The notes under the pieces: model-generated
The model's input: the letters and a program-made list of their open reading frames with translations, nothing else
What the model was told of the DNA's origin: nothing
Databases searched by the model: none
DNA from: Exobasidium rhododendri
Taxonomy: Eukaryota; Basidiomycota; Exobasidiomycetes; Exobasidiales; Exobasidiaceae
Assembly: GCA_026210745.1 (NCBI GenBank)
Contig: CP110630.1
Location: 1,426,001 to 1,490,000, forward strand
Length of the DNA: 64,000 bases
Direction: 5' to 3'
Translations under genes and position numbers: made by a program
Shown: positions 1 through 10,009 of the stretch, in pieces
Numbering within the stretch: position 1 is the first letter of the stretch
Layout of the letters: each line of letters opens with the position of its first letter

Positions 1-1
1 T

Positions 2-889
2 GGCAGTGCACTCAATCTCATTAGAGAAAAGGCGGCACAGAGTGGGGGAAGCGGCAGCGGCGGCAGCAGCCCCTTCCCCCGATCTCCTCGACCAGCCAAG
101 CAACAGGTTCGAGGTTACGCCACACAAGCTAGTGGAAAGGCGTCCGTCTCTGTCAATGCCTCCAAACTGAATCCCAACGATCCTCGTTATGTCGCACCTG
201 CTGCTGATACTCGTACTGAAGCAATGCGAAGGCTGGTCTTCCCACCACCGACCAACCCCAACGCTTCTCTGGCAGAAACCAAGTCCTTGAGTGACGCTGC
301 TGCTCAAAAGGCACTGCTGGAGATGATGCCTTACCCTATAGAAGTACACGACACCATCACGCGAGCTTGGCTGCTCTTGCAAAGGGATCAACGTCAAGAG
401 AGAGAAAGGGACATCCAGGTCAAGAGAGCGAGAATGTCAGAAGCATGCGAGAGTCTCAAGGAGGAGGCGCCCGAGATCTTTGCCAGAGCCACTTATCGAG
501 TCAACATCAGCAAGAGGCACCCTGACGAAACTGAAAAACTCAAGCAGCTAGGTCTAGATGCTTCATCAGCAGAGAGCGGAATCAGCAACCAAGAAAAGAG
601 GCGAAGGGTTAAGAGCATTGTAGGTGCTCGCATTCAGGGGCTGCTACCGAGAGAAATGAGAGCTCCCACTTTGACACCTTCTAGCAAGGGATGGCCGACA
701 TTCAAAAGCACAGAGGAGCAGTAAGTTGGCTCTTCCCCTCTCCTCCTCCTCCTCCTCCTCTTCCCCACTCCTCCCCCAACATGTACTTGATAGACTTTGA
801 CAGATTGTGCAAGTATAGATTACTGACAAACACTCCAGGCGTGCAGCGTCGAGTCGTAAAAGGAACAACTGTAGACACGATCCGGTGAG
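2..889 (+). CDS. MRPL28: Mitochondrial large ribosomal subunit protein mL40 (5' partial)
   Basis: Component of the mitochondrial 54S subunit. The frame is open from base 2, so the start codon lies outside the window. The visible N-terminus is Gly/Ser-rich, then basic with an RGYATQA stretch, as expected for a matrix-targeting presequence. The body has a charged helical segment (EERDIQ-type, about nt 400-470) and a C-terminal block with VKSIVGARIQGLLPREMRAP, which fits the mL40/MRPL28 family. Exon 1 ends at 719 directly before GTAAGT, followed by a CT-rich intron 720-838. Exon 2 (839-889) adds 16 residues and a TGA. If the intron is retained, the stop is the TAA at 722-724, which overlaps the donor. 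The spliced form overlaps the convergent DPH7 coding sequence. The family call is from remembered motifs and the C-terminus is uncertain. Confidence 0.7.
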
Positions 890-2157
890 GTGGTGCTGCT
901 GCGATCCCAGTCACATCCATAAGCCAAGCTCTTGTGTTCATCGAAGCGGGTCATCAATTGCATCTCTTTGCGAGGAAAGTCAGCGTCTTTTTCTGAGTCG
1001 CACAAGGAGTCCAGATGCATCACTTTGAAGCCGTCGTGCATGCAGCCGAGCAAGAGTTGGTCTGCTTTGGAAGGATGCCATTTGGTTCGCCAGATGCCAC
1101 CGCCTGCTGACGTAGTGGAGACAGGACGCACTGGGTGTCGGGCATCAAAGAGTCGTAGGTGGCCATCATAGCTGAGTGTTAGAAGTGGGTGACGTGAGCG
1201 TCATCGATGAGGAAATATGCCTGGCGTACGTCCTTTCTGCTTCTCACCTTCCTACTGCCCACAAGTGTTGCCGGAGATGGTGGCTTTGCATGCTCGTGAC
1301 ACCCCCTTCGAAGCATTTCTTGGAGGAGAAAGTGGGTATCCTATGCCCATCGGCACACGATGTTCGCAAGTCCCAGCCTTTCAAGGTCAGATCGTCACCG
1401 CCACTCCACACAATATTCCCGTCACTCCAACAGTCGTAGGCTGTTGTCCACGCTTCATAGTCGTGTGCTTTCCATGTCTGAATTGTGGGAGCGGACGACA
1501 TCACGCTGGCAACGTGTGCCAAAGTGCCGTCGCTCTGGCTTATGATCGCATGAGGACTACTACTGCTGCTCTCATCGATCTTATAACCACCACTATGACC
1601 GCCGCTTCTATCCGACCAGTCCAGCGACAAGCACAAAGCTTGTGTGTCGTTGACGTGGATGCTCTTGAATAGCTCTAGAGTGTTGTCTTCTCTGTATTTG
1701 TAGATTGACACGGAAGAGTTTGCTAGTGCAACTGAAAGAAAAGAAGAGGCAGGATGAAGCCATTTCATGTCCAGGATGGCCGCAGTCTCGATTTCACAGA
1801 GGGTGTCACAGGAGACTGAATCGTCTGCATTTTGAATAAGCTTTTTTAGTCGCAATGTGCCCCTTCTCGAGTATTCAGGGGATGTGGAAGAAGGAGTAAC
1901 GTCATCTTCACTTTTTCCCTGTGACTGTGGCGTACAGTCGGTCTCTTTCTCCTGATCTACTTGGTATGTTCCGAGCGCAAAGATGCCGGCTTTGGAAGGG
2001 TGAGATTCAATGCTATCTGCACTCTGTATTGTCGATTCATGGTATATTGATCTGGCTATCAGACAGCTCAATGGGTCGCTCAGCGACACGGCCACGGACC
2101 AAGTAAGATGCCTTCGCACCACCCCTCACCTTGATGCAGAGCGTCTGTGTCTGACAT
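820..2157 (-). CDS. DPH7: Diphthine methyltransferase/methylesterase Dph7 (WD40)
   Basis: WD40 protein that removes the methyl ester from methylated diphthine during diphthamide synthesis on eEF2 in the cytosol. Proposed exons are 2157-2130, 2055-1248 and 1171-820, giving 395 aa. Family landmarks are SADSIE and ALGTYQ near the N-terminus, an EAWTTAYDCW then WSGGDD then LKGWDLR block, and after the second intron GSYDGHLRLFDARHP, GGGIWRTKWHP and CSFYDSTLHAW. The GSYDG block is formed only when intron 1172-1247 is removed, which supports that junction. The 28-nt first exon (MSDTDALHQ) is the weakest part, and a start at the ATG near 2122 is the alternative. The last codons lie antisense to the final exon of mL40. 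Confidence 0.85.
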
Positions 2158-2384
2158 CGACCCTGGTCAGGTCGTCTGGATCTCCCTATCTGTATTCTTC
2201 TACAACTACAACTCTAATTCAGCGGTGGGCTCTCCAGATCCAGGAATCTTAAGGAGGGGAGCCTACCGGTAGAAAGCGCGACACGTGAGTGAGTGTTCGC
2301 TGCAGCGTACGAAGCAAAGTCCATCATCGTCCTCATTGCGCTCACCTTCACCCTCCCTTCGAATTCACTCAAAGTCCTGACAAG

Positions 2385-2757
2385 ATGGCAAGAGTTTCGC
2401 AGCCAGAACTGAAGCGCTATCTGGACAAGAAGGTCACAATCAATATTCAGGGTGGTAGGAGAGTACAAGGAACGCTAAGAGGATTTGACGTCTTCTTGAA
2501 TCTCGTGGTGGACGATACCTTGGAGCTGACTCGACCAGAGGGGGGATCAAATTCAAATCAGTGGAAGGAGACTGCTCAGTGTGGCACAGTGGTGAGTGGG
2601 GGATAAGATGCAGAGTGTGGTGGATGATTGCCAAAAGTGGCTTGCCTGGCTTGCTGATCGAGAAGAACATATACATTGACTCTATACACAGGTCGTTCGA
2701 GGAAACAGTGTCACTTCATTAGAAGGAATGGAGAGGGTGAATACGAAGATACAGTAA
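2385..2757 (+). CDS. SMX2: Small nuclear ribonucleoprotein G (SmG)
   Basis: Core Sm-ring subunit of spliceosomal U1, U2, U4 and U5 snRNPs. Exons 2385-2591 and 2692-2757 encode 90 aa. The Sm1 motif is clear: PELKRYLDKKV, then GGRRVQGTLRGFD and NLVVDDTLEL. Splicing joins GTV to VVRGNSV, the conserved Sm2 motif. The loop between Sm1 and Sm2 is longer than in the 76-aa human protein and carries a Gly/Ser/Asn-rich insert. The intron is 2592-2691 with GTGAGT and ACACAG ends. The ATG starts the canonical N-terminus directly. A (CT)n microsatellite lies just downstream of the stop. Confidence 0.93.
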
Positions 2758-2802
2758 AGGCATACCAGAAGATAGCGCAAACAGGAGGGCAGCCTCTCGC
2801 TT

Positions 2803-2824
2803 TCTCTCTCTCTCTCTCTCTCTC
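2803..2824. repeat. (CT)n microsatellite
   Basis: About eleven CT units lie just after the SmG stop codon, in the convergent gap with GUK1. Confidence 0.85.
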
Positions 2825-2915
2825 GAATTACATCGTTGTACAGGTTGTATAGTAAATAGCAAGAAAATGGATAAGTGTGTCCCGTCGTTACGAAAGAATA
2901 CTCGAGGTAGATGGA

Positions 2916-3765
2916 TCATTTTGCTGCTTCGAGGCGAAGTTTCTTTTCCTCTTCCTCCTCTTCTGGCAGCGCATCCCCTTGACCTTGAAGGGTCCCTTGG
3001 AGAGCACTTCTGAAAACGCCATATGCTCGGTCCAGGTCATCGTTCTTGATGATGACATCGTGTCCACCTTGTCGAGCATAGGCCATCTCACCTGCTGCCA
3101 TTGCCAGTCTCTTCTGAATTGCCTCTGGAGTGTCAGTTTTTCTCGATTCCAGTCGCTGGCGAAGGGTCGCAAGAGATGGCGGTGCGATGAACAGGAAGAG
3201 CGGATTGAGATAGGCATGATTCTTCTTTATAAGTATGACTCCCTTTAAAGAGTTTGAAAAAGAAAAGAAAATGCAGTTTAAAGAAAGAAAGCACATACAT
3301 TCAGTCATCGTCAACACTACATCTGAAGTGCCATCCTGACTCACCTGCGTATCGATATCGAGCAGAGCTCTTCTCCTGCTTGCATCCTCGTTTGGCTTGC
3401 TGACATCTTCTACCGCCTTGGCACTGGTACCATAGTAGTTGCCCCCGAATTGAGCGTACTCTAAGAATGCTCCCTCTTCGATTAACTTTTCAAATTGACT
3501 TCGGTCTACGTAATGATATGATTCTCCAGGTGTTTCACCAGCTCTGGGAGATCGAGTAGTGTCTGTGGCCGCATGCATTCATTGGGTTGGTGAGTTGTTG
3601 TGCGAAGCGAGGTTCAAGTATGGTCCACTCACGACTGACACTGAACCCATACGAATTCGGAAATTCGGCAAAAAGCTTCTTGATCAAGGTGCTCTTCCCC
3701 ACTCCTGAGGGCCCGCAAAGGACCACTGGCCTGACGTCTTTACTGCTGCTGCTACCGTTACTCAT
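2916..3765 (-). CDS. GUK1: Guanylate kinase
   Basis: Cytosolic enzyme that converts GMP and ATP to GDP and ADP. Exons 3765-3633, 3562-3345 and 3242-2916 encode 225 aa. The P-loop [10 protein letters not shown] lies about 17 residues from the start. Removing intron 3563-3632 gives [13 protein letters not shown], the conserved GMP-binding segment. [20 protein letters not shown] follows, then LLDIDTQGV across the second intron (3243-3344), and [14 protein letters not shown] in the lid region. The C-terminus carries an unusual run of glutamates. The start was chosen at MSNGSSSS; in-frame ATGs further upstream would add a short basic N-terminus and are less likely. Confidence 0.94.
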
Positions 3766-4153
3766 GGTACGTCTGTAACAAGCGGATGTTGGGAGGCAAA
3801 GTCGATAAGATGAATTGAAAGGTGTACGAAGCCGATGGAGGGACATCGCATACAAATCGGTGCTAGAATTGTTTGAGCCCCCAAAATCCGGATTTGTGCA
3901 CTTAACTTTCCAGATCTCGATACGCGATGCAAAAACTTGTGAACTAGCTAAGCATACCGCACCCTGAGCCGCGTTGCACATAGCGTTACTGCACTACTCT
4001 GCATGTCGGAGCTGCGCTTCGAATCCGAGGTCACACACACTTCTCAATGAATCGTCGGGGTCCCCTTCTTCTACTCTTACTCAACAAGTATTGCTAGCTA
4101 GCAGTATTAGATTGACGCACAATAAAAGTACAGATGGTGGTAATGTTACACTC

Positions 4154-6550
4154 TTACGTTCGACTTCTCATGGCATTCTTACTAGCACTCCTATTCGGCT
4201 TTCTTCTCTTCTCCCTTCCGAAGCGCTCATCTTTGCTCAACTTTTCGACACCGACTCCCTCCTCGCTTCCAGCTCCTTTGCTCAAACCCTTGCCGAACGT
4301 CTCTTGCTTCTTCGGTCGGATACTGTCGCTCGCTCGACCTTTTGCGGAGGCCACCTCTTCTGAAGGTGTCCAGCTGAAAGATTTTTCACCTCCTGCTTGT
4401 TCGTCGTCGCCTCTGCTGCCACCGTAACCTCGCGATTCATCCTTGCGCATACGTTCTCCAAAAGTACGCTTCTTTGCACCTGCACTGCGACCTTTGCTCA
4501 CCTTGCCAAAGTCAGCATCTTCCTCCTCTTCATCGTCCACCGGCCTAGCACCTCGTTCGTGTGCATTCTCCAAATCAGTCCTCCTCTTTCGATAGTGCAG
4601 TCGAGGATCATATTGACCAAGATTTCCCTCTTCAGAACTGTCCGAGTCTGCGTCACTGATCGTCTCTTCTTCTTCTTCTTCGCTTTCTTGATCAGGGTCA
4701 AGCGATTCTCTGTCGCTCTCCAATTCTTCCTCCTCTACTGCCGTCAATTTTCTCCTGTCATTCGAATCCGTAGTACCGTTCTTCGCTGCTCCCGCCTTTG
4801 CAACGGCAGTACTTGGATTGAGTAGTGCATATTCTCGACTGTTTTCGTCCACTTGATACTCTGCATTGGTGAATAGATCTTTGAAACGATCGTCGCTAAG
4901 CAGGTTAGCCCCAGCCCTCTTCTCTTCTGCCTTGGCTCCGCCTTTCTTTTGTCTTTCAGCTTGCTTCTGAACCTTTTCAGCTAATTGACGATTGATTCGA
5001 ATACCTTGCAATTCGTTCTCATTCTTGCGTCTCTTTGATAGTTCCCTAGGTGTTTCTCGAATCCTTGATTCGGTCAACTTCTCGATCTTATTCTTGATAG
5101 CTCTCTCTCGAGCATCTTCGTAGGCCGTAGGATTACTTATCAATCGAGCCTTATCATAGAGGTTCAAAGAGATGAAGAAACCATGCATGTATGGTCTCAA
5201 GACTTCACTTCCTACCAAATGACTCAACCCTAGCCTCTCCAACTCTCCTTGATCGACGAATTTGAAGTCTTCGTAGGTACCCTTTCCACCCGTAGCCTCT
5301 GCATCAGCCTCATCAGTAAGGACGTCCAGGAAACTACACCATTTGGGTGCAACGCCAAGATCGGGAACATACCAGCCATTGCATCGAGTAGACTCATTGG
5401 CGGATAGAATCAAGCCGGTACCGGGCAAATGATGAACATCGTTTAGGTCGCCAGTTCCGACACTGGGGGTGATGGTTACCATATTCTCCGACGGCTTGGA
5501 GGGGGACCAGACTTTGATGACTTTGGAATCACTAGAGAGCACTCGCTTTTCCGACATTGGCAAGGAGTCACTGGGCCATGTAACAGTCTTGATCGGAAGT
5601 CCAAATCCTTGATCTTTCGTTGCGTATGGTTTCGCCATGCGCAGATCATATAGCAGTACATGACCGGTGCTGGTCCCCACCGCAATGTTGAGTCCATCGG
5701 AAGAAGTGCTCAGCGCAGTGGCACTCAAGGAAGAGATGGCCTCTGTCAAAAGTGCCGCCTCATCACTCTCTTGATACACACCTGGTAGACCTCTTCTCGC
5801 TACGATCAGTGCAGAGTCCAACACATCCCTGGTGGCCACATTGAGAATGCCAGCATGCGTACGACTGCGATTATCCCATAATTCCACCCCACTCTCGTTG
5901 GTGCCGCCCTCGACACCAAACGCACACAGGCCATGAGCCGGATTGACATCCACTGCATTAACTCCTGTCACTGACGACGATAGTTGAAAGGGTGCCAAGA
6001 ACTTCCCTTGATCCAAATTAAGGCGGAAGACTTCATTGCCTGCCGCACCCACCAGAGCAGTAGCTGAAGCGTAATGATAATTCAGCGCCCTTCCAAATTT
6101 GGGTATCCTGACTCTAGCATGATGACCTCCTTGATTATGTAATTCCAAGGTTCGATCACTTTGGAGATGTATCGATTTTGTCCAGTCGTCGGATAGCATT
6201 ACAAAATCAACATTTTCGGCGTCGCTGTGTCGTTCAAATTTCAGACTCAATTGCTCGCATTCCCACACCCTCATTTGAGGTTTATACGTTCCTGTAGCAA
6301 CAATGTATTGACCATCTCGAGTACTCTTGATTTTATTGGAAGCTTCCGGGAACTCAAAGTCCTGCAGCAGTTCGATTTTGGAAAGTTGATTGTTAATGCT
6401 GGCAACGGACTTTCGTTGCTTTCGCTTGTTCGAACTGCCGTGTCGTCGAAGGAGATCAGGTAAAGAGGATGACAAGAAGGATGAGTCGGTATTGGTACTC
6501 GAACCTCCGCCCGAGACGTTGTAGATCTTGGCTGGTTCTGCAATCGCCAT
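4154..6550 (-). CDS. ENP2: Nucleolar protein 10 / Enp2 (SSU processome)
   Basis: WD40 protein of the small-subunit processome, needed for 18S rRNA maturation in the nucleolus. A single exon encodes 798 aa. The N-terminus MAIAEPAKIYNVSGG matches Enp2/NOL10. Landmarks include IELLQDFEFPEASNKIK and VATGTYKPQMRVWE in the propeller. An NUC153-type motif (DDRFKDLFTNAEYQVDENS) lies near residues 550-575, followed by a long acidic stretch and a highly basic tail. The frame continues upstream to another possible start near 6667, but that extension is unlike the family, so the ATG at 6548-6550 is preferred. It is divergent from the SNARE gene at 6861 across a 310-bp shared promoter. Confidence 0.95.
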   Translation of the reverse strand: MAIAEPAKIYNVSGGGSSTNTDSSFLSSSLPDLLRRHGSSNKRKQRKSVASINNQLSKIELLQDFEFPEASNKIKSTRDGQYIVATGTYKPQMRVWECEQLSLKFERHSDAENVDFVMLSDDWTKSIHLQSDRTLELHNQGGHHARVRIPKFGRALNYHYASATALVGAAGNEVFRLNLDQGKFLAPFQLSSSVTGVNAVDVNPAHGLCAFGVEGGTNESGVELWDNRSRTHAGILNVATRDVLDSALIVARRGLPGVYQESDEAALLTEAISSLSATALSTSSDGLNIAVGTSTGHVLLYDLRMAKPYATKDQGFGLPIKTVTWPSDSLPMSEKRVLSSDSKVIKVWSPSKPSENMVTITPSVGTGDLNDVHHLPGTGLILSANESTRCNGWYVPDLGVAPKWCSFLDVLTDEADAEATGGKGTYEDFKFVDQGELERLGLSHLVGSEVLRPYMHGFFISLNLYDKARLISNPTAYEDARERAIKNKIEKLTESRIRETPRELSKRRKNENELQGIRINRQLAEKVQKQAERQKKGGAKAEEKRAGANLLSDDRFKDLFTNAEYQVDENSREYALLNPSTAVAKAGAAKNGTTDSNDRRKLTAVEEEELESDRESLDPDQESEEEEEETISDADSDSSEEGNLGQYDPRLHYRKRRTDLENAHERGARPVDDEEEEDADFGKVSKGRSAGAKKRTFGERMRKDESRGYGGSRGDDEQAGGEKSFSWTPSEEVASAKGRASDSIRPKKQETFGKGLSKGAGSEEGVGVEKLSKDERFGREKRRKPNRSASKNAMRSRT

Positions 6551-6860
6551 CTTTGAGCGTGATCTACGACAGGTCTTAGCAGAGCAGACAAAGATGAGAG
6601 TCGGCAAGGATGTCACACACCAGTGTATAGGCAGGCATTCAAGGCCAAGGGAAAAGGCCAGAACCAAAATTCCAAGGTCGTTCCCAAAAAGTTAAGATCA
6701 CGTGCTTTTGCATTTTGGTGCTCTCGGTCGGTCTGAAAGGGAGGTTCGGTATAGAGGTGACACCAAGGGGCGGTCATCACCTTGGCCACTACTCAACTCA
6801 TCCAGCTGAAAAGGACGGAAGCTTCTCATGCAAAGGTAACAACAAAGCGATAGAGACAAC
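6551..6860. promoter_or_regulatory. Divergent promoter region ENP2 / SNARE with CACGTG
   Basis: This is a 310-bp gap between two divergent start codons. It holds a TCACGTG hexamer at 6698-6704 and a CACCAAGGGGCGG GC-rich stretch near 6759-6771. I see no open reading frame with a family match. That it is regulatory is inferred from position. Confidence 0.4.
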
Positions 6861-7236
6861 ATGTCTACGTCTGCAGATCGCACATATGAAGATCAAAATG
6901 ATGCATCGCTGAACAAGCTCTACGACAAAGTCAAGAATCTGGTGAGCAGGCGTCAAAAAGAAAGGGTGGAGGAGCCAAAGATCTAACGTAGCTTCATGTT
7001 TCTCTTCCCGCTTTCCTCAGCGAGGAGTCACGACAGACATTTACAGCGATGCAGAATCACAGCGAGAAGGTCTTCTATCAGATGCTTCCATGAGCTTTGA
7101 TAATTTTGCCGCTCGACTTCAGAATACGAGCCAGACGTTCACCCGATCTGTCGTGAATGCAAGAGGAAATCGCTTGATTCTTTACATCGTTGGTGCGATT
7201 GTAGTCGTTTTTCTGCTTTACACCATCATTTTCTAA
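6861..7236 (+). CDS. SFT1: Bet1/Sft1-type Golgi SNARE
   Basis: Tail-anchored Qc-type SNARE acting in ER-Golgi or intra-Golgi vesicle fusion. The two exons, 6861-6941 and 7021-7236, encode only 98 aa. The SNARE heptad region runs LNKLYDKVKNL then, after the 79-nt intron, RGVTTDIYSDAESQREGLL and FDNFAARLQNTSQTFTRSV. It ends with one hydrophobic anchor (LILYIVGAIVVVFLLYTIIF) and no lumenal tail. Length and architecture fit Sft1/BET1L or Bet1; I cannot separate the two without alignment. Confidence 0.82.
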
Positions 7237-7389
7237 GGGCCAATGATGGGGTGGAAGTGAAGATCTGGGTTAGAGCTCATTTGGAGTCGCAAGGTAGACT
7301 CATTGAGTTCTGGAAGGTTTGATTGTAATCACCATTGCCACGTATCAGCAACTCTATCACCGTGTCTCTTCCATCAGTGCCAGCACAAC

Positions 7390-7748
7390 CTATTTAATGA
7401 CCTCTCCACTCTTCACCTCCTTTCCCGTCTTTTTGATCTTCTCCAAGACAGTCTCGTAAGGTGCCGAGCCCTTGACGACTACTTCCTGCTTCTCTAGTGA
7501 GACATCAAACGAGTCTACGCCTGGGAGCGATGAGCGGTGCATGGCGGGGTCAGAGATGTTTCACTCCTGACTATCAAATTAAAGGACTCACCATCGAGCT
7601 TGGAGAGGACCCTGGTGACGGCTCCTGAGCAGCCAGAGCAGGACATTGCTACATGGAAGAGATATTCGTGCTGCGCAGGGGAAGGGATTTCACTCAGACG
7701 AGGCTCTCGACGTTGCGCGAATGCTGCATAGCTCACCTTGTCCGCCAT
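7390..7748 (-). CDS. ATX1: Atx1-type copper chaperone
   Basis: Small cytosolic metallochaperone delivering Cu(I) to the Ccc2-type Golgi P-ATPase. Exons 7748-7592 and 7520-7390 encode 95 aa. The metal-binding motif MSCSGCSG (MxCxxC) is present, followed by VTRVLSKLDG. Removal of intron 7521-7591 gives LDGVDSFDVSLEKQEVVVKG, the second beta-strand of the HMA fold. The protein ends with KTGKEVKSGEVIK. It has about 30 extra N-terminal residues compared with yeast Atx1 (73 aa), which do not look like a strong targeting signal. Confidence 0.92.
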
Positions 7749-8053
7749 TATCTTCTGCAGAGCGTGTGTGTTGGGGAATGATGTGGGAAGGTGATAAAGG
7801 TTCTTGGTGAATGAGGCGGACTGCAACTTCCGTTGTGAATCACGACTGAGATAGTATATGTATTGGCGTGCAGTTGAGTCCTCCAGATTCTGGTCAAAGC
7901 GCGACGAATTCGGATTTAGTCGAGGGTTGCTGAATGAGTGTGAAGGGCCGCACTACCTGTTCTATATCTATACTTTCTTTGCTTCTCGGGCGTCACTCGG
8001 CCTTGCAAGACGAACGCTGTGCAGCTCTACTTTTACTATCCCTACAAGACATA

Positions 8054-8938
8054 ATGAACAGACTGTTTGGGAACAAGAGCGCAGTGCCGAAGCCTGGCTT
8101 GACAGAAGCTATCGCAAGCACAGAGGCTAGGGCGGATGGCGTATCACAAAAGATCAAGAAGTTGGATGTAGAGCTGAGTCGCTATCGCGATCAGATGAAG
8201 AAGATGGGAAGCGGCCCTGGTAAAGTGAGGAATGTAGGGAAGAGAGGAGGAAGATGAGGGTGCTGCTAGAACTGACTACCAAACTCTTTTCTGTGGGCCT
8301 CCTTTACCAGAAAGCAATCGAAGCGCGGGCGATTCGTGTTCTGAAACAGAAGCGGCTGTATGAAGGCCAATTGGATCAACTGTATCAGCAGACTTATAAT
8401 ATGGAACAGGCGACGATGACGACAGAGAATCTACGTAACACTATGGCTACTGTTGATGCTATGAGCGTTGCCAATAAGGAGATGAAGAAGACATATGGGA
8501 AAATCGACATTGACAAGATAGAGAGGGTACAGGATGAGATGGAGGACTTGATTGAACAGGCGAATGAGGTGCAAGAGAGCCTGGGACGAAGCTATGGCGT
8601 ACCAGATGAAATCGACGAAGACGAGCTACAAGCAGAGCTGGATGCACTGTGAGCAGGGAAGCGCTAGATGCTTGAGCAATGAGAAGTCTTTGCTGACAGC
8701 TTTGGTTTTTACCTTCTCTTCGTCAGTGGCGATGACCTCGGCGAAGAAGAGACGGAGACGCCATCTTACCTGACGGATGGCCCCTCTGCGCTGCCGGATG
8801 TTGTCAACGATCCTATCAAAGCTCCTGCCAAAGCGGAAGCAGTGAGTGTGCCATGACAGTACGGGGTAGACAAGTCAGCGTCTTTACATCTTCCACTTCT
8901 TTCAAATCCTGCAGTCAGAAGCGATGCGAGCAGCATAG
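8054..8938 (+). CDS. VPS60: ESCRT-III protein Vps60/CHMP5
   Basis: Snf7-family coiled-coil protein acting in multivesicular body formation and Vps4 regulation. Exons 8054-8224, 8311-8648, 8727-8841 and 8915-8938 encode 215 aa. It begins MNRLFGNK, the CHMP5 signature. Helices include [18 protein letters not shown] and [16 protein letters not shown], and further on [20 protein letters not shown]. The acidic segment [18 protein letters not shown] leads into GDDLGEEE after the second intron. The last exon is only 24 nt including the stop. All junctions keep frame. Confidence 0.95.
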
Positions 8939-9006
8939 CGTTTAATTATTTTAATTTGTGAAAGTGTACAGTAATCAATGGAGATCATCTTTGCGGTATA
9001 GGGTGA

Positions 9007-9786
9007 CTAGGATCCGGGTCCCAACGTGTGCGAGCCTGATTCGGTGCCTGGTATCTTCGTATGGTCCTTGACTTGAGGAGATGATTCGTACACAATGTTG
9101 GACGGACCTTCACGTCTTTGTGTCCCAAGCCATTCACCTTTGAAGCCGATGAAGTAGATCCTACTTGTATTTGCCCCTGCAGCTCTTGGAATGAATAGAG
9201 TCACCGACCGAACATTGTTGAACTTTGCTGTCTTTAGAGGATATGAGACCTGCTCTCTAGTCACAGCTATACTACTCAGTTTTTGAGTAGCTTTCACGAC
9301 TTCATCGCTTGCTTCGTCGAAATCCAGCGTTTCCAGATTCGAATAGACAAAGATCTCAGAAGGCGTCAAGTCAGCTGGACCAGCCTTCAGCATCAAGGCT
9401 CGCAGCTTCACGACACCCGTGAATGGGATCCGAATGATCAACTGATCATCTGCATCTGATTCTAGATACTCTGTCTCATCCATGATTTTGTCATAAGACT
9501 TGATCGTCTTCCTGCCCATTCCACTTGTCTGTTCATTCAAGGCTGTGACATTGTCTCGGTCGATTTGCGAGTATAGAAAGTCTTGCTGACCCTGTGGGAG
9601 GAAAGTGAGGGAGGAGTGAGTATAAGGTGGGGAGGAACGAGTACACAGGTGGAAGCGGGAGTAAGCATGAAAGCATGTGCCAGAACAGACCCTACTGTAT
9701 TAGCACTTCTCACTGACCTCTCCTGGCTTGATATGATCATCATCATGTTCGTGGCCACATCCTTCGTGATGTTGATGATGTGACAT
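9007..9786 (-). CDS. PITHD1: PITH domain-containing protein
   Basis: Homologue of PITHD1, whose PITH domain is known from the thioredoxin-like protein TXNL1 and binds the proteasome in some family members. Exons 9786-9718 and 9591-9007 encode 217 aa, close to the usual length. The His-rich N-terminus (MSHHQHHEGCGHEH) is typical. After the intron comes QQDFLYSQIDRDNVTALNE, then DADDQLIIRIPF, VKLRALML and a C-terminal IYFIGFKGEWLG block. The intron (9592-9717) has a GTCAGT donor. The biological role in fungi is not well defined. Confidence 0.92.
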
Positions 9787-10009
9787 GGCAGGCGCTTAGT
9801 GAAGTCGTGTAAATGTGAGCAAAGGAGGAACGGAGCTTGAGGCCAGGAAAGAAAGAAGGACAATGCACGGGCCAGGTCTTCTACTTTTTTCGATCGAATC
9901 GAGTAGAGAGGGAATACGAGAAAGAACATGGTGAAGAAGATGACGTTCAGGATATAAGAGATGGGTCTATGGTACATTGGGCACAGTACTCTCTTACACT
10001 GGGAGGGGG

